NCBI GenBank assembly: GCA_018692925.1
Contig: JABHLH010000004.1
Location: 26,523-90,522, forward strand
Reading direction: 5' to 3'
DNA length: 64,000 nt
From: an archaeon
GTDB lineage: Archaea > Nanobdellota > Nanobdellia > SCGC-AAA011-G17 > GW2011-AR17
Below the pieces are notes generated by a model. That model ran no database searches, was not told the DNA's origin, and was given only the letters and a program-made list of their open reading frames with translations. The translations under genes were made by a program, and so were the position numbers. This document shows positions 9,255 to 18,900 of this stretch, piece after piece. How positions within the stretch are numbered: the stretch's first letter is position 1; the number at the start of each line of letters is the position of its first letter.

Positions 9255-9809
9255 ATGAAATCCTTAGATTTTAATACTGCATTCAAATATCCTTTCAACA
9301 GAGCAAAAGCTATGTGGAATATTCTATGGTTATTCTTACCTATCATTGGTTGGTTTGCTTTGGGTGGATACGGTATTAGAATTGTAAAAGAATTTTCTCA
9401 AGGTAAATTCAAAAAATTACCTGTCTTAAAATTTAAGAGTGATTTAAAATTAGGTTTTATGATGTTTCTAAAAGCTCTTCCTTTTATTTTTGTATATATT
9501 GGATTAATGCTTATTTTAACTTTAATTAATGATTGGTTAAGACTTAGTATTGATACTTTACTGAAAATTTTAGTAGTTCCTATGTTAACAATTAATTTCT
9601 TTAACAAGGAAACTGTAGCTTCTTTATTTGAATTTAAAATTTTAAAAGCTGTTTTCAACAATTTTGGAGACTATCTTATGACTATATTAAAAAGTATAGG
9701 TCTAGCTTTAATCTTTTTTGCAATGTGGATTATTTTAGTAGGTATTCCAGCAGGTTCATTTACAAAGAACATTTTTTTAGCCGATTTTTATAGAAGAAGG
9801 ATAAAATAA
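9255..9809 (+). CDS. DUF4013-like membrane protein
   Basis: Hydrophobic helices; motif WLFLPIIGWFALGGYGIRIVKE. Confidence 0.6.
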   Translation: MKSLDFNTAFKYPFNRAKAMWNILWLFLPIIGWFALGGYGIRIVKEFSQGKFKKLPVLKFKSDLKLGFMMFLKALPFIFVYIGLMLILTLINDWLRLSIDTLLKILVVPMLTINFFNKETVASLFEFKILKAVFNNFGDYLMTILKSIGLALIFFAMWIILVGIPAGSFTKNIFLADFYRRRIK

Positions 9810-9854
9810 TTCTAATTCCAAAGCTTTATAAATTAACACTTAAAATTCTATTTT

Positions 9855-10781
9855 ATGTCATCACTTTTAAGAAAACTAAAGAATGAATCTAGGGCTGTTT
9901 TTCAAGAAGAACCAGGAGCAGACATAGTTAAAGCACTGGGTGCATTATTAAGTAGAAGAATTGTTATTTTAGAAACAGAAAAAAAGTTTTGGAAAGATGT
10001 TCAATATTCTGTTCTTACAAAGGGTTTATTACATAAAGATGAATTAGTTATGACATTTCCTGAAGTTAGAATTGAGAGTATTGATTTAGCTTATTATCCT
10101 GGAAATGATGAAACAACAGATTTAGCTAGAGAATTATTTAAGAAAGTAATTGCAGATGGCGACCCTGTGTTTAAAATAAGAGGAGAACGAAACTCAATAT
10201 TTTTTTATAATCTAGGTTTTTATCAATTTCCAATACTAAAGGGGAAAGAAAGTGACAGAGAAAAATTACTAGCAAAAACTCAAGGGATTATAGATATTTA
10301 TGTTGAACATGATAAAGAATTTCAAGTATTAATGAAGAAATTAAGAAGAGACTATCCTGAAACTAAAGCTGATGCTGAGAGATGGATTGTTAAAAATGAT
10401 CTACCTTTATCCATATTATATCCTACTGAAGGTGTTGAGGTAACTCTTATACAACATTTGATAGTAAATGAAAATACAGGTCTTTTTGTTCCAAACGAAA
10501 ACAAATTAGATTGGTATATCAATAATGCTTTGGTAGTTTTAGAATATCCAGAACTTGCAAAACAAGAAATCTCAAAACGATATTTATCTGAAAGGATAGG
10601 TAATTATGAAACTTATAAAAAAGTTATGATTGAATCTTTAAGGATGGTTGATGCTTCTCCTTATGGAACAGTTGACTGGGAAAGAATTTACAGTATATTT
10701 CCTGAAGCAAAAGATATTCCTTTAAATCCAGAGAGAAAAGAATTACAACTTACATATGCTTACAGACTTTTAGAAGAATAA
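9855..10781 (+). CDS. Hypothetical protein
   Basis: 308 aa ORF preceded by TTTATAAATT promoter-like box. Confidence 0.6.
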   Translation: MSSLLRKLKNESRAVFQEEPGADIVKALGALLSRRIVILETEKKFWKDVQYSVLTKGLLHKDELVMTFPEVRIESIDLAYYPGNDETTDLARELFKKVIADGDPVFKIRGERNSIFFYNLGFYQFPILKGKESDREKLLAKTQGIIDIYVEHDKEFQVLMKKLRRDYPETKADAERWIVKNDLPLSILYPTEGVEVTLIQHLIVNENTGLFVPNENKLDWYINNALVVLEYPELAKQEISKRYLSERIGNYETYKKVMIESLRMVDASPYGTVDWERIYSIFPEAKDIPLNPERKELQLTYAYRLLEE

Positions 10782-10783
10782 TT

Positions 10784-11836
10784 CTAATTCCCCCGAACAA
10801 GATCATCTACTACTTCAATTTCTAAATCTTTTAGAACACTTTTTATTACATTTGGTGATCTTCTATCTGTCAATGGAAATTGTTGAGATTTTTTTTGATC
10901 AAAGTTTAGAGTTCTACCTCCAGGACTTGTTACTCCACCAGTTCCAATTAAATCAACAACTGGAAAAAGTCTATCTCTCAAATTTGAAGCTTCTCTTCCA
11001 CTTAGAGCTAAGGACACATTTGGCAAAGCCATTCTTAACGTAATATATGCTTTTTCAATATCTTCTGATTTTGGTCTTCTAAATCTTCGATCTGGAGATC
11101 CTTTTATTGACGGCAAAGAAATAGAAACATTCGCACCAATCTCTTTTAAGAAGTTCGCATGTTCACAAATACTTTTTATTTCCAAACCAATATCTTCTTG
11201 TAAGCCTAACAATGCACCTATACCAATATTAGGGAAACCATCCATATATGCTTCACTTCCTCTTGCAAGTCTTCTACTAAAATTATTTTTATATCTACTT
11301 TTACTATGAATTTTCCTATAAATCTCTGGATCATAAGTTTCTTGAAATAGTAAAAAATGTTCAGCACCAATTTGAGATAATTCTCTTATAGTACCTTTAG
11401 AAAGATTTTCAAATTCTATCCAAGGATTTAATCCTAAAGATTTTACTAATTTAGTTGAATCAATAATTAGATCTCTATACTTTCCTTCGGGCAAAGTACC
11501 AGAAATTAATATAACATTTGAAACACCAGATTTTTTAATTGCTTTAGCTTCTTCTTCTATTTGTTCTAAATTTAAAGTTCTTCTTTCTAATTCCTTATTT
11601 GAGGATGAATAAGAACAATATGGACAAGCATTTGCACATTCATTAGAAATATAAAGACAAGTATAAAGGCTAGCTTTATCTCCAATTTGATCTTCTCTAA
11701 GTGTTGTTGCAATTTCTCGAGCATAAGGCAATTCTATTCTATTCAATCTATCAAATAATTCTCTAGCTTCATAAGGTTCTAAACCATTTCCACTTTCAGC
11801 CCTTTCATATAAATAATCAAGATTCATAAAACTCAT
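10784..11836 (-). CDS. Radical SAM protein, BioB/ThiH/HydG-like
   Basis: YISNECANACPYCSYS (CX3CX2C), ISGTLPEG, TIM-barrel-like organisation. Confidence 0.75.
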   Translation of the reverse strand: MSFMNLDYLYERAESGNGLEPYEARELFDRLNRIELPYAREIATTLREDQIGDKASLYTCLYISNECANACPYCSYSSSNKELERRTLNLEQIEEEAKAIKKSGVSNVILISGTLPEGKYRDLIIDSTKLVKSLGLNPWIEFENLSKGTIRELSQIGAEHFLLFQETYDPEIYRKIHSKSRYKNNFSRRLARGSEAYMDGFPNIGIGALLGLQEDIGLEIKSICEHANFLKEIGANVSISLPSIKGSPDRRFRRPKSEDIEKAYITLRMALPNVSLALSGREASNLRDRLFPVVDLIGTGGVTSPGGRTLNFDQKKSQQFPLTDRRSPNVIKSVLKDLEIEVVDDLVRGN

Positions 11837-11859
11837 TTTTTTATTCTACTTTAATAAGT

Positions 11860-12735
11860 TTATGATTCTATAAATTCCAAAATATTCTCAAAAACATCTT
11901 GATCATGTATTCCCATCAATACTGTATGCAAAGAATTCACATAATATATCTCTTTTTCTTCACTTGAAATATTCTCATAAATATACTCAGAGCTATAAGG
12001 ATCAGAAGTAGTATCAAAATTCCCATGTACAATAAAAATTTCATCATCAACTTTTCCTAAATTATCTCTAACTTCCTCAGAATATTCCATAACTTCTAAA
12101 ACACTTGATGTTGGAATAAAAGAGTAAGTTTGTCTTCCAATAACAATATCTGTAATTACATTAGCTTTTTTAAAATAAGGAATATATTCTGAAATTTCTT
12201 CGACATAAAAATCTAAATCATTTATTTCTTCTAAAAATATAAAAATTGGAGAACCAATTACTGTTAAAGAATCTAATTCATAGTTCATTGACAACTCCAA
12301 AGCTGATAAAGAACCTAAAGAGAATCCAATAACATTAACTTCTTCATAATTCTCATCTAATAATCCATAATAATATTCACTCTCTTCCATCCAATCTTCC
12401 CATGAAACATTTTCAAGATCTTTATAATCGCTCCCATGACCTTCCATTAAAGGAGCAAAAACTGTATATCCTTTTTCATTTAGATAATTAGCTAGTTGTT
12501 CAACTTCTTGTGGCGAAGCTAAATACCCATGAATAATTAAAACAGCTTTTTCATTTCCTTCTAAAAATATTGGAGAAGCATAAGAATTAATTTCAATATC
12601 TTTCAAAATATTTGTATCTCCTATTGTAATTATAGGATAAGGGATTTTATCTTGTGACAAATCATTAAGAAATGGTAATAAGAAATATACTGCTAATAAT
12701 AAAAATAAAGTAATTAGAATATATTTTCTCTTCAT
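11860..12735 (-). CDS. Membrane-anchored alpha/beta hydrolase
   Basis: N-terminal hydrophobic segment, GFSLGS nucleophile elbow, C-terminal H. ATG at 12735; track start 12744 is TTG. Confidence 0.75.
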   Translation of the reverse strand: MKRKYILITLFLLLAVYFLLPFLNDLSQDKIPYPIITIGDTNILKDIEINSYASPIFLEGNEKAVLIIHGYLASPQEVEQLANYLNEKGYTVFAPLMEGHGSDYKDLENVSWEDWMEESEYYYGLLDENYEEVNVIGFSLGSLSALELSMNYELDSLTVIGSPIFIFLEEINDLDFYVEEISEYIPYFKKANVITDIVIGRQTYSFIPTSSVLEVMEYSEEVRDNLGKVDDEIFIVHGNFDTTSDPYSSEYIYENISSEEKEIYYVNSLHTVLMGIHDQDVFENILEFIES

Positions 12736-12772
12736 AATACTCAAATATCAATATTCTTTATTAATTTAACTT
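12721..12772 (+). repeat. 52-bp direct repeat copy 1 (49/52 identical to 13442..13493)
   Basis: atattttctcttcataatactcaaatatcaatattctttattaatttaactt. Confidence 0.85.
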
Positions 12773-12816
12773 TAATTTTAGTAAGACATATAAATGCTAA
12801 TACTTATACAATAAAT

Positions 12817-13422
12817 ATGGCATTCTTTAATAAAAAATCAAAATTTGATTCTGTAAGTGTTGTTTCAGTCTTTCCAAAGATTGGGACTGTAGTATTAAGA
12901 GTAGACGACAAACTTATTGTTTTTTCACCATCTTATCTTCTTGGTAAACATGGTTCAACATCCAAAGAAGTTAGTTCAAAATTTTTAGAGGTAAGAACAG
13001 CAAGAGAATTACTTCTTGTTTTAAAAGCTCATGTAACTCCAAGAAAATTAAAAGGGGATAGAGTTGAAATAAAAGAAGTAGACATTGGTATAGATTGTGG
13101 ATTTAACAATTTAGTAAAATTAAGTCCAGATTTAATTGGTGTCCTACCTCAAGAAAATGTTAGGGGATCAAATATCAATTTAGTATATACAACTAAAGGA
13201 AAGATTCCAAAAACTCAATTAATGAATTTTATTTTAGTTGGATTTAATCCTAAATTTGGTCAAGGTGTTGAAACTTTATTTAGTGAAAAATATGGTGGTA
13301 ATATTACCTTTAATGAATTTACAAAAGTTTATGCAGTATTAACCTTATTTCCTGGTAAATTTGCACCTCCTTTCCAAGACACTAATTTCTGGAATGAACA
13401 TGCTCTATTAAAAGAGATGTAA
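12817..13422 (+). CDS. Hypothetical protein
   Basis: 201 aa ORF flanked by the 52-bp repeats. Confidence 0.6.
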   Translation: MAFFNKKSKFDSVSVVSVFPKIGTVVLRVDDKLIVFSPSYLLGKHGSTSKEVSSKFLEVRTARELLLVLKAHVTPRKLKGDRVEIKEVDIGIDCGFNNLVKLSPDLIGVLPQENVRGSNINLVYTTKGKIPKTQLMNFILVGFNPKFGQGVETLFSEKYGGNITFNEFTKVYAVLTLFPGKFAPPFQDTNFWNEHALLKEM

Positions 13423-13441
13423 TTTTTTTCTTTTTTGTAAT

Positions 13442-13493
13442 ATATTCTCTCTTCAAAATACTCAAATATCAATATTTTTTATTAATTTAACTT
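13442..13493 (+). repeat. 52-bp direct repeat copy 2
   Basis: atattctctcttcaaaatactcaaatatcaatattttttattaatttaactt; 3 mismatches to copy 1. Confidence 0.85.
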
Positions 13494-14010
13494 AAAAAGA
13501 AGGTTTCCAAAAATCATCTTTTTTGATGTAAGGAAAAGTTCCATAACTATGGTAACAAATATTTCTAAAAATCTGTGGATGAATATCAGCTTTAATATAA
13601 TAATCTGGTCTAATCATTGCTTCTTTTAATAAAATTTTACCACCAAATCCTTTTAAAATAATTTTATCTTCATCAGCTAATACTTCATCTAATCTAAAAC
13701 CATACATAAATCCTGGCCTTCTTTCAATTTCAACAACCTCTCCTCTTAAATCTCTAAATTGCACGTCTCTCATATAACCTAAATTACTAACTGTAACTTG
13801 GCTACCTAATCTAATATCCTTAAAAGTTTTTCCAATAGTTTTACTAAGTAATAAACCAGCATAACCAATCAAAGAATTATGGTCCAAAATATCAATTTGA
13901 GGTAAACAAGATTTATGAGCAAACTGAACAAACATTTCATTTCCTATATTATTCTTCAATAAATCTAAATCTAAATTAGCTCCATTATTTAAGTTCCAAG
14001 ACATAATCAA
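13492..14010 (-). CDS. Hypothetical protein
   Basis: 172 aa ORF. Confidence 0.55.
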   Translation of the reverse strand: MIMSWNLNNGANLDLDLLKNNIGNEMFVQFAHKSCLPQIDILDHNSLIGYAGLLLSKTIGKTFKDIRLGSQVTVSNLGYMRDVQFRDLRGEVVEIERRPGFMYGFRLDEVLADEDKIILKGFGGKILLKEAMIRPDYYIKADIHPQIFRNICYHSYGTFPYIKKDDFWKPSF

Positions 14011-14196
14011 ACTAATTAATTCAAAATTTATAAGCTTTTATTTATTTTAGTAACCTATTTCTCAAAAGTAACCTCTTCCTTTTGCTAAACTTTTGATATA
14101 TAAAGAAATAATCCCAAAAATTTTACAGGGGGTTGATAATAATGAATCCAGACGAATGTCCAAACGAATAAAATATTTTACTTTTTTTATTTTTTT

Positions 14197-14712
14197 TCAA
14201 TCATATCTATGAACTTTCAAATATGTCTTTATATCTTTAACAACATTATCAAAATCATTTTTCAAATCTTTTTCATAATTACCTAATCTACTTCTCTGTA
14301 CAATCTTATCAAATAATTCTCTTAGAACTCTTCTCTCAGGACCTCTTGGATGCATACTCCAATCATCTTCAACATCTCTTTCAATAAAAGGTCTCATTTT
14401 AATTTTCACTTCACCTTTTTGTGCAACTCTAATACTTCCATCTTGCATTTCAACTCTTGCTTCATCAGCAGCTGCTTCAAAATTCATTTCAATAACTTGC
14501 TTTATTAAATTTTCACACCTTTTTTCCATTCTCCATCTAAAGGCATAAACTCTTTTATCTTCATCAACTACTCTCTCACTATAATCAAATTCAATAACAT
14601 CATAGTGTCTTTCAGAGAACCAATTCATCAAATAATTATACAATTCTTTTTGATCATATGTTAAAGTTTTACTTATTGTCTTTGCAGAACTTATAAAATC
14701 TACTTCTACCAT
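14197..14712 (-). CDS. Hypothetical protein
   Basis: 171 aa ORF; similar architecture to the next gene. Confidence 0.6.
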   Translation of the reverse strand: MVEVDFISSAKTISKTLTYDQKELYNYLMNWFSERHYDVIEFDYSERVVDEDKRVYAFRWRMEKRCENLIKQVIEMNFEAAADEARVEMQDGSIRVAQKGEVKIKMRPFIERDVEDDWSMHPRGPERRVLRELFDKIVQRSRLGNYEKDLKNDFDNVVKDIKTYLKVHRYD

Positions 14713-14747
14713 AAACTTTTCTAAAGAAATTACTAATATAAATCTTT

Positions 14748-15239
14748 CTATTTCATTCGAGATTTAATATGCTCTACTAAGTCTAAACAATCTTCCACAG
14801 CTTTTCCTTCAAATGCATCTAACCTAGGTCTTATAACATACCTTTCATAGAATTGTCTTAAGGTTTCATTCCACCAATCTGTTTTAAATGTTTTATTATG
14901 ATTTTTCACCATACTTGAATTTAATCTAACTATTGCTCTTGCCCAAAACGTTTCTTTTCCATCTTCTAAAACTACTTTTCTAACATCTCTTAAAAATAAT
15001 TGAATCTGTATTTCAAATTTTACATAGTGATCAACTTCTCTACTAGCAATCCAAACAGATTCAATTTCAAAACCTACACCTGTATCTTTTTCACTTCTTT
15101 TCTGCTCAAAAAAATAATATTTATGTTCATCAAAAAAAGAAGGCAAATTTCTAACTATTTCTAAGAAATCAATATAAGCATTATGTGTAATTTGATACTC
15201 AATAAAAATTGGTAATGTTTTAAACTTTTCTTTCCCCAT
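14748..15239 (-). CDS. Hypothetical protein
   Basis: 163 aa ORF. Confidence 0.6.
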   Translation of the reverse strand: MGKEKFKTLPIFIEYQITHNAYIDFLEIVRNLPSFFDEHKYYFFEQKRSEKDTGVGFEIESVWIASREVDHYVKFEIQIQLFLRDVRKVVLEDGKETFWARAIVRLNSSMVKNHNKTFKTDWWNETLRQFYERYVIRPRLDAFEGKAVEDCLDLVEHIKSRMK

Positions 15240-15278
15240 ATTCTAATTCATATCAAACTTTATTAATAACCCTTTCGG

Positions 15279-15413
15279 TCAATCATCTTCATGAGCTTTT
15301 AGTCCTTGTTCTTCCATACATTCAGCACAGATTAATTTTCCATCAACTTCATGTAGTTGTCCAAAATTTTCACATTGTCCACAATAACCTTCTTGAGATT
15401 TTTCTTTTGTCAT
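15279..15413 (-). CDS. 44-aa zinc-ribbon-like protein (below ORF-track cutoff)
   Basis: MTKEKSQEGYCGQCENFGQLHEVDGKLICAECMEEQGLKAHEDD: CxxC...CxxC pairs; directly downstream of the CBS gene. Confidence 0.65.
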   Translation of the reverse strand: MTKEKSQEGYCGQCENFGQLHEVDGKLICAECMEEQGLKAHEDD

Positions 15414-15416
15414 TTT

Positions 15417-15869
15417 TTATTCCTCAATATCTTTTTTCATTTGATTTTTACTTAAACTCATATTTGCCCAATCATACATCATTTCATATAAAATTGGTTC
15501 TAATCTTAAAATATCTGTATGGGTCAACAAACCTACTAATTTTCCTCTATAGACAACAGGCAATCTTCTAACCTTATTTTTTTTCATATGTCTTACAGCT
15601 TCATAAAGATCTTCATCAGGTTTTGTTGTATGTAACTTCTTTCTCATAACTTCAGGAATTTTTACTCTTCTAGGACTCATACCTTTTGCAATAACTCTAA
15701 CAATATCTTTTTCAGTAATAATACCTTTAATTTTATCTCCTTCCATCACTAAAAGACTACCAACTCTTTTTTCCAACATAATCTTTGAAGCATAGCTAAC
15801 AGTCCTATCCATAGAAACAATTACTGGATTTTGTGTCATAGCATCCCCAACTTTTACACCAGTTCTCAT
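15417..15869 (-). CDS. CBS-domain pair protein
   Basis: VGDAMTQNPVIVS...GIITEKDIVR...RRLPVVYRGKLVGLLTHTDIL. Confidence 0.9.
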   Translation of the reverse strand: MRTGVKVGDAMTQNPVIVSMDRTVSYASKIMLEKRVGSLLVMEGDKIKGIITEKDIVRVIAKGMSPRRVKIPEVMRKKLHTTKPDEDLYEAVRHMKKNKVRRLPVVYRGKLVGLLTHTDILRLEPILYEMMYDWANMSLSKNQMKKDIEE

Positions 15870-15997
15870 TATAATAAGTATAGACTTTATTCCTATTTAA
15901 GCTTTATTATATATCATTTATTATAATCATTATATAATTTAATTAAGAAAAAATTTTTAAAGCTTAAGTAGTTAGTTAAAATTAAAAGAGGTTATTT

Positions 15998-18900
15998 ATG
16001 TTTAAGAAAACAATTGAGGGGAGAACTTATTATCATACTACTTACAAGGATAAGGATAATAAAATTCGGAACCAATATCTTGGAACTTCTGAATCTGAAG
16101 CTTTAGAAAAAGAAAAAAAAATAAAAAATTTTAAAAAATTCCCTAAATCTGCAATCTTATTTATCTTTCTTGGAATTATCCTAATAACTTTTCTTTTGCA
16201 ATGGAGTACTTTAACTGGTTTCTTTTTTTTAGAAACTACAAACATTGTAACTTTTGACATTGATGATACTTGGGATTTAACAAATTCATTTATTCGTATT
16301 AGCCAAAATGAAACTTTTTTTGACATTAATGATTTAACTGATTTAGTTCAAAATAATAAAATTTCTATAGACTTAAGAAATTATGATTTACTCGAAGGTT
16401 ATCTTTATGTTGATTTAATTGTTGATGATTCTGTTGTAGCAAGCAAGTATGTTTATTTCTCTTTATCCTATGAAGAACCTGAAGAAGAATCAATTCTAGA
16501 AACTATTACTGAAACTTTTGAAGATACAATAACAGAAACTTTTTCTGAAGAAGCAACAGCAGAAACTTCTGAAGAGCAAGATACAACTTCTCTTTTTGAA
16601 ACATATGATAATTGGTTTGATGCTAACTCTACAGGAACTTTTCAAGTTGATTATTTAGCGATAGAACCTCAAACAGCTTTTAACAATAATACTTTAACCT
16701 GTGCAAATGGTACAACTAGTACTGATGTTACACACCTTTATTATTTATGGTATCTAAATGATTCTTATTTGGGTTCAGCAAATAGAAATTCAACTTTAGA
16801 CACAGGAAACTTTTCTGTTGGAGAATATGTAGACTGTGCAATTCTTCCTCAATCAAATGCTGACCTAATTGCATATTGGCCTTTTGATGAAGGCTCAGGA
16901 ACTACAATTAATGATGTAATAGGAAGAAATAATGGGGTCTTAGTAAATAGTCTTGGCTGGGATACTGGAAAATATTCAAAATCAATTGTTTTTTCAGCAA
17001 CCGAAAATATGACAATCACAACACCTTCAGAATTAAATCATACAATGAATTTTACACATGAATTTTGGGTTTATCCAACAGCAGCAACAGATCTTCAAGT
17101 TTTTGATTATGGAACTTTTACAATTTCTGTAAATGCTTATGAACCTCAAATTGATTTTCAAGGTTCTGGAGAAGATCCTGGATTAAAACTTTCAACATTT
17201 GGTGGAGCTCCTAAAAATATTTGGACTCATTTAGCATTTACTTATGATTCCTCAACAATTTCAATTTATGTTAATGGTGTTTTAGATAATTCAACATCTT
17301 ACAATTTAGCTCTTACAGGAATGAACGGTACAGCTTACATAGGAACAGATGAATCAGGTCTTCCTTTTAGAGGATTGATTGATGAATATGCTATTTTTAA
17401 TAGAAGTTTAACAGCTACAGAAGTTTTGGATCATTACCAAAATGGAATAATTACTTATTCTAGAAATTCAACATTAATTGCAGAGACTCAAAAATATAAT
17501 TACAATAATGGAACTTTAACAAATGTAAACATAACAGCAGAGTCAGGCAACATTACTTTAGCAAATGATTCAACAGTTTATTATTCCAGAGGTAATTTCA
17601 CATCACAAATTTTTGAACTTAAAGATTGGAATGATGAAGCTTTCTTAAGATGGAATAATGAAACTCCTGCAGGAACAAATTTAACAATGCAATTAAGAAC
17701 TGGTCACAGATTATACAACGAGAGTATAGTTTGGAGTGAATTTTCTGGTTCAGATCCAACAAGAGCAAAAGATGATAATATAGTTTTAGCTTTAGATTTT
17801 ACATCAAAAGAAACAAATTTAACAACTGAATTAAGAACAGGTAATGATCTAATAATAAAACCAAATTATTTTGTTTATGATGGTGTTCATTCTAGTGGTG
17901 CTTTGTATTCTGGGAAGGTTGTTACATCTGTTTCTAATGGATTTACTGATTTAAGATTAAGTACAGTACAGAATTATTCTATAGAAATTTGGGTAAAACC
18001 AAGAAATACTGTTGAAGACATTGGTTTTCTTTCAAAGACCAATTATCAACTACATACAAATTCTTCAGGAAATTTACAATTTATTATGGATACTGGTAAT
18101 GTAGATTATTCTTTAAATAGTACTTCTGTACTTCCTCTAAATAGTTGGTCACATATATTAATTTCAAATAATGCAGATAACATGACATCTCTTTATTTGA
18201 ATGGAAAAAAAGAATCTAATATTACTATGAATGGAACTATTGCTGGTAGTACATCTATTTTAAAATTAGGTGGTTCTGATGGGAAATCTACTTTTAATGG
18301 TTCAATAGATTCTGTCATAATTTACAATAGAACTTTATCTGAACAAGATGCTTATGAACATTACATTGGTAGATATCATAATTCTAATGGAGAATATACT
18401 CCTGCATTAAATGATGTTTTTCAATATAGGGCAATTTTTGAAACTTCAGATACAGCAATTTCACCAACACTGACTGATATAAATTTAAAACTTAGAAATT
18501 ATACTACCCACATTCAAAATAATCCTGTTAGTGCAACAAATTTAACTGCGCCTGGTTTTTCATTAAATTTAAGTTTAGGTTCTTATTCATTTAATTGGAC
18601 AAATGCAACTGATATAGATTCAGATTATATCTATTATGAATTTATATTAGCTAATTTTAGTAATTTTTCCTCCCCTATCCTTTCTAGATTTGCAATAAAT
18701 AATTTTTCAGAATTAGATAAAGCAGATGATAACTATACTATATTAGTAGAACATTTTGAAAATTTAGAAGATCTTAATTCAAATTCTTGGCTTACAGAAG
18801 ATACTGGATTTGAACCCGGTAGATGGAGTGAAGGATTAGAAATAAGTGGTTCAACTGATTATTTAAAAATTTCAGCATCAGGAGTAATTTCAAATATCTC

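Noticed and set aside
14197-15239. Two adjacent hypothetical proteins as a novel system
   Set aside because: They look like ordinary conserved archaeal hypotheticals; no motif supports a specific function.
18800-18830. String gatttgaacccggtaga resembling a minus-strand tRNA T-loop
   Set aside because: It is in the coding frame of the giant surface protein and has no acceptor or anticodon arm around it.
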